Positions 33,667 through 42,224 of a stretch of 64,000 bases of DNA are shown here, piece after piece. The DNA is from Mycobacterium sp. 1245805.9 (GTDB lineage: Bacteria; Actinomycetota; Actinomycetes; Mycobacteriales; Mycobacteriaceae), in contig NZ_LZKR01000029.1 in NCBI RefSeq assembly GCF_001672915.1, positions 62,001 through 126,000 on the forward strand, written 5' to 3'. The position numbers and the translations under genes are program-made. The notes under the pieces are model-generated. The model did not search any database, had not been told where the DNA came from, and worked only from the letters and a program-made list of their open reading frames with translations. Positions within the stretch are counted from its first letter, which is position 1. Every line of letters begins with the position of its first letter.

Positions 33667-36636
33667 CTAAACCAATGCGCTGCCCTCCAGTGCCTGGTTG
33701 GCCAATGCTGATCGATTGTGGTCCGGCGCCGGTGCTTCCCTGAATTGGGCGGCATGACGGGTGGGTAGTTTCTGCGGCCACCAGAACCACGGCCCGAGGA
33801 TCCTGGCTAGCGGCATCACCAAGAAGAGGCGAACGATCATCATGTCGAAGATCAGTCCGATGCAGATGGTCGCTCCGGCTTGGCCGATGTTGACCACGTC
33901 GCTGGAGAGCATGGCGAGCATGGTTCCGGCGAGCACGAACGCCGCGGTGACGGCGACGTTGCCTGAGCCGGCAATGGTGCGGATGAGGCCGGTACGTATT
34001 CCGGCGGAGAGTTCTTCGCGGTATCGGGAGAGTAGTAGCAAGTTGTAGTCGCACCCCACGCCGACGAGCACGATGAAGGCGATGGGCAGTGTGAGCCAAT
34101 GCAATTTGATGCCGATCAGGGTTTCCCAGATGAAGACTGCCAGTCCCAGCGAGCCGAGGAAGGACAACACCACAGTGATCAAGACGATCACCGAACCGGC
34201 CAGGGTGCGGGTGATGGCCATGACGATCAGGAACACCAATCCGAATGTGGCCAACATCATCGTCAAGATGTCGTTCATCGAAAACACTTGTACATCACGA
34301 TAATTAGAGGACGAGCCGGCCATGAGAAGCTCCACGTCCGACACGGAGGTGCCCTTGATGGCTTCGTGTGCGGCGGCCTCGGCGCGCTGGATCTGATCGA
34401 TGCCCTCGGGGCTCATCGCTTCGCCCTGGTGGTAGATCATGATGCGGGCGCCCTTGCCGTCGGGCGTCATCATGAACTTCAACCCAGCCTGAAAGTCCTT
34501 GGTTTTGAACGAATCCGGTGGCAGGAAGAAAAAGTCGTCGTTCTTAGCGTTGTCGAATGCCTGCGCCATGTCGACCATCGGGTTGATCATCGGCTCGAGC
34601 TGGACGATGGTGGCATGAAACAGGCTCTGCATCGTCAGCGTCAGCCGCTGCATGACAGCCATGTTCTGCACTGTCGCATTGAGCTGGGCGATCATCTGCG
34701 GGGTGGCGGTGGAAATCTTGGTCAGACCATCGACCATCGGCCCAAGGTACTGCGTCGTTTCGTCGATACCGTCGAGCGACTCGTTCAGCGAGCGCATGGC
34801 CCAGCAGATCGGGATGTCGAAGCAGTGCCGTTCCCAATACAGATAGGAGCGCAACGGCCGGAAGAAGTCATCGAAGTTGGCCATGTTGTCGCGCATCTTC
34901 TCCATCGTTTCTTTGAGCCCCTTGGCGGCCTCTGTGGAGATCTGCGCACCTTCAGCCAACTGTCGTGTGATGTCCGCCATCTTTTCGGTCGAGGCCATTG
35001 TGTCGCCCATGCGGGCGGCGATGGTGTCGATATCGGCGACCCGGTCTTTCAAGAATCCGAGATTCTGGCCGATCTTGGTGCCCATCGAACCCATGGCATA
35101 AGGCAGGGAGGCGTGTTCCAGCGGTCGGCCGTTGGGCCGGGTGATGCTTTGCACCATCGAAATGCCCGGTGTGCGAACAATATTCTTGGCAATCCGATCC
35201 AGGCTGATCATGTCAGTGGTGTTGCGCATATCGTGATCGGCCTTGATGTACAGGGTGTCGATGGAGAGCTGGCTGGGTTGGAAATGCCGGTCGGCCGCCG
35301 CATAACCCTGCGACGACTCGACGCCCTTGGGCGCGTAGTCCCGGTCGTTGTAGCTCACCGTGTAATTGGCCAGATTCGCAATACACAGCGGGATCACCAG
35401 TGCCGCAACCGCGATCATCGCGACGGGCCATTTAGCGATGGCGGTGCCGAGTTTGCGCCAGGCGGGGCTGGTCTTGGCCGGCGCCGACAACCAGGGCAGC
35501 TTGCTGCCCAGCGTTAACAGCGCCGGGCCCAGCGTGAGGGCCGCGACGACCGCCACGACCATCGCCGCGAAACACGGCGGCCCCAAGGTGCGGAAGTAAT
35601 CGAGCGTGGTCAGGCTCAGGCATAGGCACGCACCCGAGATCGCGACCCCCGAACCGATAACGACGTGAGCCACGCTGCGCACCGAGGTGTAATACGCCGA
35701 CTCGCGGTCCTCCCCGGCCCGCCGAGCCTCCTGAAAACGGCCCAGGTAGAAAATGCCGTAATCGGTGGCGACACCGAGAACCAACGACACCGCCATGTTC
35801 ATCGCGAACGACGAAATCCCGATGACATGGTTCTCCACCAGCAGAGAAACCACGCCACGTGCCGTAGCCAGCGTGATCAACACACCCACCAACGGGATGA
35901 TCGCCCGGGTGATGGAGCGAAAGGCGATGAGCAGCATGATGATGATCACCACGATGGTGACGATGGTCAGCGTGACCATGCTCTCGTCGGCGGCACCGAG
36001 CGTGTCCGACGCCAGCGGCGCGGGGCCACTCACATATACCTTGAGCCCCGCGGGCTTGTCCTTGTCCAGCTTTTCGACGATGCCGCGGATGGCCTTGATC
36101 GACCTGTTCGAGTCGGCGTCACCCAAATCTCCGGTCGGCCGGACCGTCAGCGTTGCAGCCTGACCGTCCGCACTCTGCTGACCCGAGCGGGTCACCGGAT
36201 CGCCCCACAGGTTCATCAGCGACTGCACATGCGCCTTGTCCTCGAGCAGCCGGCGGACCAACTCGTCGTAGTACCGGTGATCCGGCCCGCCGAGCTTGCG
36301 GCCCTCAGTCTCGAGCACGACGACGGCAGCGCTGGTGTAGTGGGACTCGTTGAAGTCCTGCCCTTGCGTGATGGCAGCTGCCGAGGAAGGTGCATCACGC
36401 GGGATCATCGCCTTGGCGTTGGCCGCGGTCGTTTCCTCCAACGTGGGAACAAAAATATTCAGGATCGCCGCAGCGATGACCCAGAAGAGCAACACCGGAA
36501 TCGCAAGCACGCGAAGCCAGCGTGCGGGAGCTGGATATTTCTGCATTTCGTGCTTCACCGGGCGTTGGGCCGGCACCGGAACCGGACCCGTGTCGACGTC
36601 GTCACCCGGTGGTGGCGGCTGCCGGCCCGAGGTCAT
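33667..36636 (-). CDS. MmpL-family RND transporter
   Basis: About 989 residues with the mycobacterial membrane protein large plan: a transmembrane helix near residue 45, a first periplasmic domain, TM2-6, a second domain and TM8-12. The paired Asp-Tyr motifs that carry the proton path are visible as GVATDYGIFYLGRF (about 295) and GVGCDYNLLLLSRY (about 895). The start is ATG 36636, overlapping the MmpS stop (ATGA); an ATG at 36654 is possible. With MmpS it should export a lipid, siderophore or drug. The MmpS4/5-MmpL4/5 type is the closest fit by gene order. Confidence 0.9.
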   Translation of the reverse strand: MTSGRQPPPPGDDVDTGPVPVPAQRPVKHEMQKYPAPARWLRVLAIPVLLFWVIAAAILNIFVPTLEETTAANAKAMIPRDAPSSAAAITQGQDFNESHYTSAAVVVLETEGRKLGGPDHRYYDELVRRLLEDKAHVQSLMNLWGDPVTRSGQQSADGQAATLTVRPTGDLGDADSNRSIKAIRGIVEKLDKDKPAGLKVYVSGPAPLASDTLGAADESMVTLTIVTIVVIIIMLLIAFRSITRAIIPLVGVLITLATARGVVSLLVENHVIGISSFAMNMAVSLVLGVATDYGIFYLGRFQEARRAGEDRESAYYTSVRSVAHVVIGSGVAISGACLCLSLTTLDYFRTLGPPCFAAMVVAVVAALTLGPALLTLGSKLPWLSAPAKTSPAWRKLGTAIAKWPVAMIAVAALVIPLCIANLANYTVSYNDRDYAPKGVESSQGYAAADRHFQPSQLSIDTLYIKADHDMRNTTDMISLDRIAKNIVRTPGISMVQSITRPNGRPLEHASLPYAMGSMGTKIGQNLGFLKDRVADIDTIAARMGDTMASTEKMADITRQLAEGAQISTEAAKGLKETMEKMRDNMANFDDFFRPLRSYLYWERHCFDIPICWAMRSLNESLDGIDETTQYLGPMVDGLTKISTATPQMIAQLNATVQNMAVMQRLTLTMQSLFHATIVQLEPMINPMVDMAQAFDNAKNDDFFFLPPDSFKTKDFQAGLKFMMTPDGKGARIMIYHQGEAMSPEGIDQIQRAEAAAHEAIKGTSVSDVELLMAGSSSNYRDVQVFSMNDILTMMLATFGLVFLIVMAITRTLAGSVIVLITVVLSFLGSLGLAVFIWETLIGIKLHWLTLPIAFIVLVGVGCDYNLLLLSRYREELSAGIRTGLIRTIAGSGNVAVTAAFVLAGTMLAMLSSDVVNIGQAGATICIGLIFDMMIVRLFLVMPLARILGPWFWWPQKLPTRHAAQFREAPAPDHNRSALANQALEGSALV

Positions 36637-37097
36637 GCTGCCGCCACCGTGCATGCAACCGCGGCACCGGCGTGGTTGACGACCTGTTCCTCACGAACCT
36701 CACCATTGACCCGGATACGGCAACCCAACGAGTCCCCGTCCACCTGCGCCACCATGCTCAGCGACACCGCCGACGACATAGTGGTTTCAGATACCGACCA
36801 CGGCAACGATGTCAGCACGACGTCGACGGGTTCGCTATTGAGGTTGGCATAAGACACCTTTCCGCTAATTCCCAAATTGCCGAACACCTCGTAGGTGACG
36901 TTCTTGGGATTGATCTGAACCACCGTGGCGGCGATCGGACGGGTATTCGGCGGGTGGCTGATCGCCAGTGACTTCTCCCGAATCCGATTCACACCGAAAC
37001 CCACGATTGCGATGACGAGAAGCGCCACCAATGGCATCCACAACGTGCCCAGGATTCGGTCGGCTTGGCCTTTTGATTGTTTGCGTCGGCTCATCAT
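36633..37097 (-). CDS. MmpS-family membrane accessory protein
   Basis: About 154 residues: a short basic start, one membrane helix (WMPLVALLVIAIVGFGV, about residues 20-36), then a beta-rich periplasmic domain with VTYEVFGNLGISGKVSYANL and CRIRVNGEVREEQVVNHAGAAVACTV. These match the MmpS fold. The reading frame is open to 37163, which would add an Arg-rich 22-residue extension; the start at 37097 is preferred but not certain. It is coupled to mmpL by ATGA. Confidence 0.85.
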   Translation of the reverse strand: MMSRRKQSKGQADRILGTLWMPLVALLVIAIVGFGVNRIREKSLAISHPPNTRPIAATVVQINPKNVTYEVFGNLGISGKVSYANLNSEPVDVVLTSLPWSVSETTMSSAVSLSMVAQVDGDSLGCRIRVNGEVREEQVVNHAGAAVACTVAAA

Positions 37098-37214
37098 CGA
37101 GACCGTGTCGCTAGGGCGGGATGAATGACGATCATTGGATCCTCGTATCGCTCGGCGCTTCATGGGGTTTCGCTGTGGGCGGTGAGCTGATTGGGGGTCA
37201 GTGCTGAATGGGTG

Positions 37215-37982
37215 TTAGCCGACGAGCGGCGTGCGGTTGGCGACAAGTTCGTTGAGGCGGGCCTGCATGGCGGCCTCGACGCGGGCGGCGAAATCTTCAG
37301 CTGATTCGTCGGGGTGCGCAGTCATGGCAGGCAGCACTGCGGTGATCAACTTGGTTGGCAATGCGACATAGGGGAGTATCCCGGCGACTCCGACGCTGAC
37401 TCCCCAGGGAATCGACACGCTGATCGGAAGCGCCTTGACTCGCAGATGCCGGTGCAGCCGCAGCCGCCGCGCAAGGTGTTGGCCGTCGGAGACGACGAAC
37501 AACGAATCACCCGCCCCCGCCGTGACGACAGGCACGACCGGCACATCGTGGATCATCGCGAGGCGGGCAAATCCGCAGCGAGCATCAAACTGGACGCGGT
37601 TGCGGTCGCGCCAAGATTTGCCGGCGTCGACGTCGCCGCCGGGGAAGACCAGCACGTTGTGTCCGGCGGCGAACGCGGCATCAGCGGATTCGCGACTCGC
37701 AGGCCGACCACCGAGAACTTCGGCAACCCGCCCGGCGCCCATCGTCCACGCCAGTTGGTGAACCAACGCGGTGATGGGTCGTGTGAATGCCGCTTCCTCG
37801 CGTACGGCGAACATCGCCAGCACGTTGAGGTCGGCCAGCCCGCCAAAACCGTGGTTGCCGACAATCAGTGCGGGCTCGGGTATTTCGGCGTCAATGTGGA
37901 TCTCGTGGCGGTGATACCAACGGAGGTAGCGCGGCACGCTGGCGCGCATGGCCGTGACGACCGTCGACGACGTGCCGGTCAT
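37215..37982 (-). CDS. Lysophospholipid/glycerol acyltransferase-like protein (PlsC fold)
   Basis: A 255-residue acyltransferase-like protein starting at ATG 37982 with GAGGAG upstream. NHGFGGLAD (about residue 43) is a variant of the NHxxxxD active site, and VFPGGDVDAGKSW (about 120) corresponds to the EGTR-like segment, as in DAGAT-like acyltransferases. It could acylate a glycerolipid or a product exported by the MmpS/MmpL pair, which lies 117 bases downstream on the same strand. It is divergent from the TetR gene at 38156. Confidence 0.78.
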   Translation of the reverse strand: MTGTSSTVVTAMRASVPRYLRWYHRHEIHIDAEIPEPALIVGNHGFGGLADLNVLAMFAVREEAAFTRPITALVHQLAWTMGAGRVAEVLGGRPASRESADAAFAAGHNVLVFPGGDVDAGKSWRDRNRVQFDARCGFARLAMIHDVPVVPVVTAGAGDSLFVVSDGQHLARRLRLHRHLRVKALPISVSIPWGVSVGVAGILPYVALPTKLITAVLPAMTAHPDESAEDFAARVEAAMQARLNELVANRTPLVG

Positions 37983-38071
37983 GACCGCTCCTCGATGTCC
38001 CATGTCAGGTCGTAGCGGCCGAGCTTGCTGATGGGGCGCCGACCAGTTTTCATCCCGGCCTCCTCTCTAAC

Positions 38072-38131
38072 TGATGAAATCGTCACATGCGACGGAACGC
38101 TCAGTCAAGAGCTTATGACGAAATCCTCAAA
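38072..38131. promoter_or_regulatory. Two direct copies of a TGAYGAAATC-type operator
   Basis: TGATGAAATCGTCACA (38072-38087) and TGACGAAATCCTCAAA (38116-38131) agree in 13 of 16 positions. Each is itself a near palindrome (TGAxGA/TCxTCA). They lie between the acyltransferase-MmpS-MmpL genes and the divergent TetR gene, the expected place for its binding sites. TATTGT, about 10 bases before the TetR GTG, could be its -10 box. Confidence 0.5.
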
Positions 38132-38155
38132 ACTGAGCTCTGCTATTGTGTCCAC

Positions 38156-38815
38156 GTGAGCGAAGCGCAGGATGAGCCGATCAACCGGCTGGAGCGGCGG
38201 AAACAGCGCACCCGAGCGGCCCTCATCCAGGCGGCGCAGGCGCTGATCGCCGCGGGCAAGCTGAACGTCCCGGTGCTCGAAATCACCCAGGCCGCCGACG
38301 TCGGGATGGGATCGTTTTACAACCACTTCGACAGCAAGGAAGAGCTGTTCGAGGCGGCCGTCGCAGATGTGCTCGACGCCCACGGCGCGTTGCTCGATCA
38401 GCTAACGGACTCGATCGAGGATCCCGCCGAAACCTTCGCCTGCAGTTTCCGGTTGACCGGTCGGCTCTTTCGGCGCCGCCCGCAGGAGAGCCGGATCCTG
38501 CTTGTCAGTGGGCTCAATCTCATGGGGTCGGACCGCGGTCTCGGTCCGCGTGCGCTGCGGGACATCACGGCGGCAGCGGCGGCCGGGCGGTTCACGGTCG
38601 ATGATCCCAAGTTGGCCGTCGCGGTCGCCGCCGGCGCGCTCTTAGGGCTCGGCAAGCTACTGCAGGACGAGCCGGAGCGTGACGATGCCGCGGCCGCCGA
38701 TCGGGTGACCGAAGACGTGTTGCGATTGTTCGGAGTTCCCACCGACGAGGCGCGCGAGATCTGCAGACGCCCGCTTCCCGACATCGCCCAAGCGGTGCTG
38801 CCCGACTCGGCCTAG
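38156..38815 (+). CDS. TetR-family transcriptional regulator
   Basis: A 219-residue TetR regulator starting at GTG 38156; the frame is open to 38087, but that part overlaps the operator repeats. The helix-turn-helix is VLEITQAADVGMGSFYNHF (about residues 40-60). The C-terminal domain is Ala-rich, with RRRPQESRILLVSGLNLMG. Its position divergent from acyltransferase, mmpS and mmpL suggests it controls their expression, as local TetR or MarR proteins often do for MmpS/L exporters. Confidence 0.85.
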   Translation: MSEAQDEPINRLERRKQRTRAALIQAAQALIAAGKLNVPVLEITQAADVGMGSFYNHFDSKEELFEAAVADVLDAHGALLDQLTDSIEDPAETFACSFRLTGRLFRRRPQESRILLVSGLNLMGSDRGLGPRALRDITAAAAAGRFTVDDPKLAVAVAAGALLGLGKLLQDEPERDDAAAADRVTEDVLRLFGVPTDEAREICRRPLPDIAQAVLPDSA

Positions 38816-38818
38816 TGG

Positions 38819-38880
38819 TCGAACGTGAAGTTATGCACGAGATTTCGGCGGCAGTACATCGCATACAAGCTCACGTTCGA
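38819..38880. terminator. Ten-base perfect inverted repeat after the TetR gene
   Basis: TCGAACGTGA at 38819-38828 and TCACGTTCGA at 38871-38880 are perfect complements 42 bases apart. They lie in the 150-base gap between the convergent TetR and IclR genes. A long stem-loop terminator is the simplest reading; the wide loop leaves a protein-binding pair possible. The rest of the gap shows nothing recognisable. Confidence 0.35.
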
Positions 38881-38965
38881 GCCGTGAGGTCCGGCACGAC
38901 GATGCGCCGCCGAGCGCCTCGACGAGTTTTCCGGCCCCGAGCGTCGAGGCGATTGGTGCACGAGC

Positions 38966-39838
38966 TCATGGCGCCCTGTGGCCTCCCACTCGGTCGATCT
39001 CGCGCAGCAGCGGTTTTGCCGCAGCACGGATTTCGCTCATCGTCATAACGCGTAGCGGGTGGAGCCCGAGAATGAGTCGCACACGGCCTTTCTCGTCCAA
39101 GACGGGCGCCGAGATTGTGGCAACCGGGAGCTCATCGCGTGCGCTGTCACCCGATAGCAAGTTCGCCGAAATGAATTCGACGCGCAGTTGGTCCACAACG
39201 GAGCGCAGATTGTGGGGCACTGTCTCGTTAGACAACGTTTCGATCGCATGAGCCGCCTGCGCCAGCGCCGGGGTCATCCAATCGACGTCATAACCGCGGT
39301 CTCGCGTCTGAGCCAACACGGTGCGAAGGCGCTCTGCCAGCGGCGCGTCTCCCGCCGCGCCGCGCTGAATCCACAATTCTTGCTCGCTTGGGATATCCCA
39401 AGCGGCGCAGGCGATCCCGAAAGGCGGGGCATACGGGATACGCTCGTGGGAAGCGACCGGATTAGTTGACTCGTCAGGAGTTTCGAACGCGGTAATCACC
39501 AGTTCGTCTCCGGTGCGCTCGACTACCGAGGCGGGCATATGGGTCGTCTCTGCGAGACGGCGGATGGCCTCGCGAGCGACGGCGTGAAATGGGCGCGTGG
39601 CTTCGAACCTCTCCGCGATGCGGGCCACAGTCAGGCCAAGGACAAACTTTTTGGAAATGGGATCCCGGGTCGCCCAACCGCGGTCGCACAAGGTCTTGAG
39701 TATGGAGTGTGCCGTCGCCTGAGAAAGACCGAGCTCGCGAGCGACGTCGGAAAATCGGTGCCCGCCACTGTCCGGCCGGCTGAGCAACTCAACGACATCG
39801 AGGACACGCTCGGCCGGCGCTGAGGCGACTCCGCGCAT
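38966..39838 (-). CDS. IclR-family transcriptional regulator
   Basis: A 290-residue IclR protein starting at ATG 39838 with AAGGGAG upstream. The winged helix-turn-helix occupies about residues 10-75 (FSDVARELGLSQATAHSILKTL). The effector domain follows, with IPYAPPFGIACAAWD and TISAPVLDEKGRVRLILGLHP. It is divergent from the alcohol dehydrogenase operon and presumably controls it through the palindrome at 39882-39914. The effector is unknown. Confidence 0.86.
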   Translation of the reverse strand: MRGVASAPAERVLDVVELLSRPDSGGHRFSDVARELGLSQATAHSILKTLCDRGWATRDPISKKFVLGLTVARIAERFEATRPFHAVAREAIRRLAETTHMPASVVERTGDELVITAFETPDESTNPVASHERIPYAPPFGIACAAWDIPSEQELWIQRGAAGDAPLAERLRTVLAQTRDRGYDVDWMTPALAQAAHAIETLSNETVPHNLRSVVDQLRVEFISANLLSGDSARDELPVATISAPVLDEKGRVRLILGLHPLRVMTMSEIRAAAKPLLREIDRVGGHRAP

Positions 39839-39881
39839 CTTGACTCCCTTCGCGCCGCATTCTACGGTCGACTCAGTAATC

Positions 39882-39914
39882 GGATAAAACTTTCTCTAAT
39901 AGTAGAGATTATCC
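39882..39914. promoter_or_regulatory. Palindromic operator between IclR and alcohol dehydrogenase genes
   Basis: TCTCTA-ATAG-TAGAGA (39893-39908) is a perfect 6+4+6 inverted repeat. It is bracketed by GGATAA (39882-39887) and TTATCC (39909-39914), which are also complementary. The site is 20 bases before the GTG of the dehydrogenase, and an IclR dimer or tetramer site is the obvious reading. Confidence 0.5.
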
Positions 39915-39933
39915 CATGAGGATGTGAGAGCCA

Positions 39934-40983
39934 GTGCGTGCCGTGGTGCTGCGGGGCGGCGAGCTTACGGTTCGCGAGACGGCCGATCCCATCCCCGGGC
40001 AGGGTGACCTGCTGCTCAAGACGCTCAGCACCGCGATCTGCGCGTCCGATGTGCATTACATGGACCATCCCGAGTTGGCGATCGACGATCCGACGGGCCG
40101 GTCGCTCTACGACCCCGACCGCGACATCGTCATGGGACACGAGTTCGTGGGCGAGGTGATCGGCCATGGCCCTGGATGCAGCGATGCCTTCCCGATCGGG
40201 GCCAGGGTGACGTCGATGCCTATCCGGTTGGTTGACGGCGGCGCCGGCGGTTTGCGCATCATCGGACAGCACCCCGAGGCCCAGGGCAGTTTCGGTGAGT
40301 TGCTCGTTGTACCAGAGGCAACGGCGAGGGTGATAGAGGGTGGGGTGTCCAGCGATGCGGTCGCTGTGGTCGACGCCTTCGCCGTCGGCGAGTTCTACGT
40401 CCGGGCCTCGAACTTGCAGTCTGGTGAGATCCCGATCGTCCTAGGCGCGGGTGCCATCGGGCTGTCCGCGGTCGCTGCGCTGAGCGGGCGCGGGGTTGAT
40501 CCGATCATCGTGTCCGACTTCAGCGCCGAGCGACGCGAACTGGCCCGCACGGGGTTCGGCGCGCATGTTCTGGTCGACCCGGCACAGGAGTCGGTGTTCG
40601 AGGTGTTCCGCAAGGTTCGTGCCGAACGCCACCTGGCCGGCTCCGCCGTGGTATTCGAATGCGTTGGTGCCGCGGGTCTTATCGACGAGATTGTCGCGGA
40701 GGCGGAGTTCTCGTCGCGCATCTACTGCGCGGGTGGCTGGTACAGCGGCGACACCCTCGACATCACCGCGGCCACCCGAAACGGCCTCACTCTGCAGTTC
40801 GGCGGAGGGCCGCTACCGCAGGACTGGTACGGCGTTCTGGATGCGGTCGTCGAGGGGAAGCTGGACCCACTGCCCAGCGTCGGCAAGATCATCGGTCTGG
40901 ACGAGGTTCCCGCAGCGCTGGAGGCGGCGCGGCGGTCCGAGGGGCCACCCCGCGTCGTGATCCACCCCAACGGTGATCTCTGA
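39934..40983 (+). CDS. Zinc-type medium-chain alcohol dehydrogenase
   Basis: A 349-residue MDR protein starting at GTG 39934. ICASDVHYMD (about residue 31) and MGHEFVGEV (about 67) carry the catalytic zinc Cys, His and Glu. GAGAIGLSAVAAL (about 170) is the NAD(P) Rossmann motif. The four-Cys structural zinc loop is missing, so the protein belongs to a lineage without the second zinc. It is the first of five coupled genes to 43740 and probably oxidises an alcohol substrate of that pathway. Confidence 0.86.
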   Translation: MRAVVLRGGELTVRETADPIPGQGDLLLKTLSTAICASDVHYMDHPELAIDDPTGRSLYDPDRDIVMGHEFVGEVIGHGPGCSDAFPIGARVTSMPIRLVDGGAGGLRIIGQHPEAQGSFGELLVVPEATARVIEGGVSSDAVAVVDAFAVGEFYVRASNLQSGEIPIVLGAGAIGLSAVAALSGRGVDPIIVSDFSAERRELARTGFGAHVLVDPAQESVFEVFRKVRAERHLAGSAVVFECVGAAGLIDEIVAEAEFSSRIYCAGGWYSGDTLDITAATRNGLTLQFGGGPLPQDWYGVLDAVVEGKLDPLPSVGKIIGLDEVPAALEAARRSEGPPRVVIHPNGDL

Positions 40984-41390
40984 TGTCGGACCGCGACGAC
41001 GTATTCGACCTCACGGTCCGGTACGCAACCGCAATCGACAGCCAGCAATATCGGCTTCTCACGACGGTCTTCACCGAGGATGCGCGCGTCGACTACGGTG
41101 TGGTCGGCCAATGGACCGGTGGCGCAGAGGTGGCACAGTTTATGGAGGCGGCCCACGTCGGCGCGGCGCACACGATCCATCGAATGACCAACCAGGCCAT
41201 AGCAATAGACACCGACACCGCGACGATCCGCACCTACGTCGACGCACTGATCCTGATGGAGGACGGCTCGGGCGCGAACCCCGTTGGTTACTACGACGAC
41301 CACGCCGTACGGACGCCGGACGGTTGGCGGATCAACCGTCGCACCTACACCTCTGTTCGGCTCGCTGCGGTGACGGCCACCCATGGGTGA
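40983..41390 (+). CDS. SnoaL/NTF2-like protein
   Basis: A 135-residue protein whose ATG overlaps the dehydrogenase stop (TGATG). VFDLTVRYATAIDSQQYRLLTTVFTEDARVDYG at the N-terminus and DDHAVRTPDGWRINRRTY at the C-terminus are typical of SnoaL-like proteins with an early Tyr-Asp region. Many mycobacterial catabolic operons contain one; roles range from dehydration to isomerisation. It overlaps the SDR gene by eight bases. Confidence 0.8.
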   Translation: MSDRDDVFDLTVRYATAIDSQQYRLLTTVFTEDARVDYGVVGQWTGGAEVAQFMEAAHVGAAHTIHRMTNQAIAIDTDTATIRTYVDALILMEDGSGANPVGYYDDHAVRTPDGWRINRRTYTSVRLAAVTATHG

Positions 41391-42216
41391 CATCGCACAA
41401 AGGTACGGACCGTGGGCGGTGATCGTCGGCGCGTCCGATGGATGCGGCGCGCTGTTCGCCGAACGGTTGGCACGGGAAGGAGTGAACGTCGCGCTCGTCG
41501 CCCGTCGCCAACGCCTTCTCGAGGAGGTGGCCGAGGCGATTCACGAGCGCACCGGTGCCGAAACTCGGACGCTCGCCATCGATCTCACCGAGGCCGACGC
41601 TTCGCAGTCCATCATCGACGCCACCGCAGACATCGAGGTCGGCATGCTGGTGTACTGCGCCGGCGGGGATCCGAATTACCAACCTTTTCTTGCCAATCCG
41701 GTATCGGCGGCCGAAGCCCTGCTGCAACGCAACTGCCTGGTGCTGATGCGGTTGTGCCACCACTTCGCGGGTCTCATGGTTGAGCGAGGACGAGGCGGCA
41801 TCGTGAACTTTACTTCGGGTGCTGCGCTGGCCGGTGGCCGAAACATGGTGGCATACGGAGGAACCAAGGCCTTCGACATGGTTTTCACTGAGGGGCTGTG
41901 GGCGGAGTTGCACGACAAGGGCGTGGACGTCCTGGGTCTGGTCCTCGGCATGACCGACACACCGGCTCTGCGGCAACTGGAGTTCGAGCGCGGCCGACTC
42001 AAATCTGTCGACGAGGTTCCCCCGGGTGCGGTGACCGCGGCGAGCGTGGTGGATGAGGCGTTCGCCAATCTTGGCAACGGACCGACGATCGCCACGGGCG
42101 ATGACGTCCGAATGGCGTCTGAACTTTTCAAGCACATGTCACGCAACGAAGTGGTTCGGCTGATCATGCAGATGAGCACCGAAGTCATGGGATCCGACGC
42201 GCGGCAACTGGATTAG
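41383..42216 (+). CDS. Short-chain dehydrogenase/reductase
   Basis: A 277-residue SDR. VGASDGCGALFAERLA (about residue 14) is the cofactor motif, YCAGG stands in place of NNAG, FTSGAALAG provides the Ser and YGGTK the Tyr-Lys pair. The C-terminal third (after about residue 190) is longer than in simple SDRs, as in members acting on lipid-like substrates. It lies third in the IclR-linked operon. Confidence 0.85.
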   Translation: MGDIAQRYGPWAVIVGASDGCGALFAERLAREGVNVALVARRQRLLEEVAEAIHERTGAETRTLAIDLTEADASQSIIDATADIEVGMLVYCAGGDPNYQPFLANPVSAAEALLQRNCLVLMRLCHHFAGLMVERGRGGIVNFTSGAALAGGRNMVAYGGTKAFDMVFTEGLWAELHDKGVDVLGLVLGMTDTPALRQLEFERGRLKSVDEVPPGAVTAASVVDEAFANLGNGPTIATGDDVRMASELFKHMSRNEVVRLIMQMSTEVMGSDARQLD

Positions 42217-42224
42217 ACAGGGCT

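Noticed and set aside
35665..36852. A 395-codon plus-strand open frame opposite MmpL/MmpS
   Set aside because: Antisense shadow of a strongly conserved transporter gene; His/Arg-rich composition.
38812..39027. A 71-codon minus-strand frame in the gap after the TetR gene
   Set aside because: It overlaps the IclR 3' end and contains the inverted repeat; no motif or ribosome-binding site supports it.
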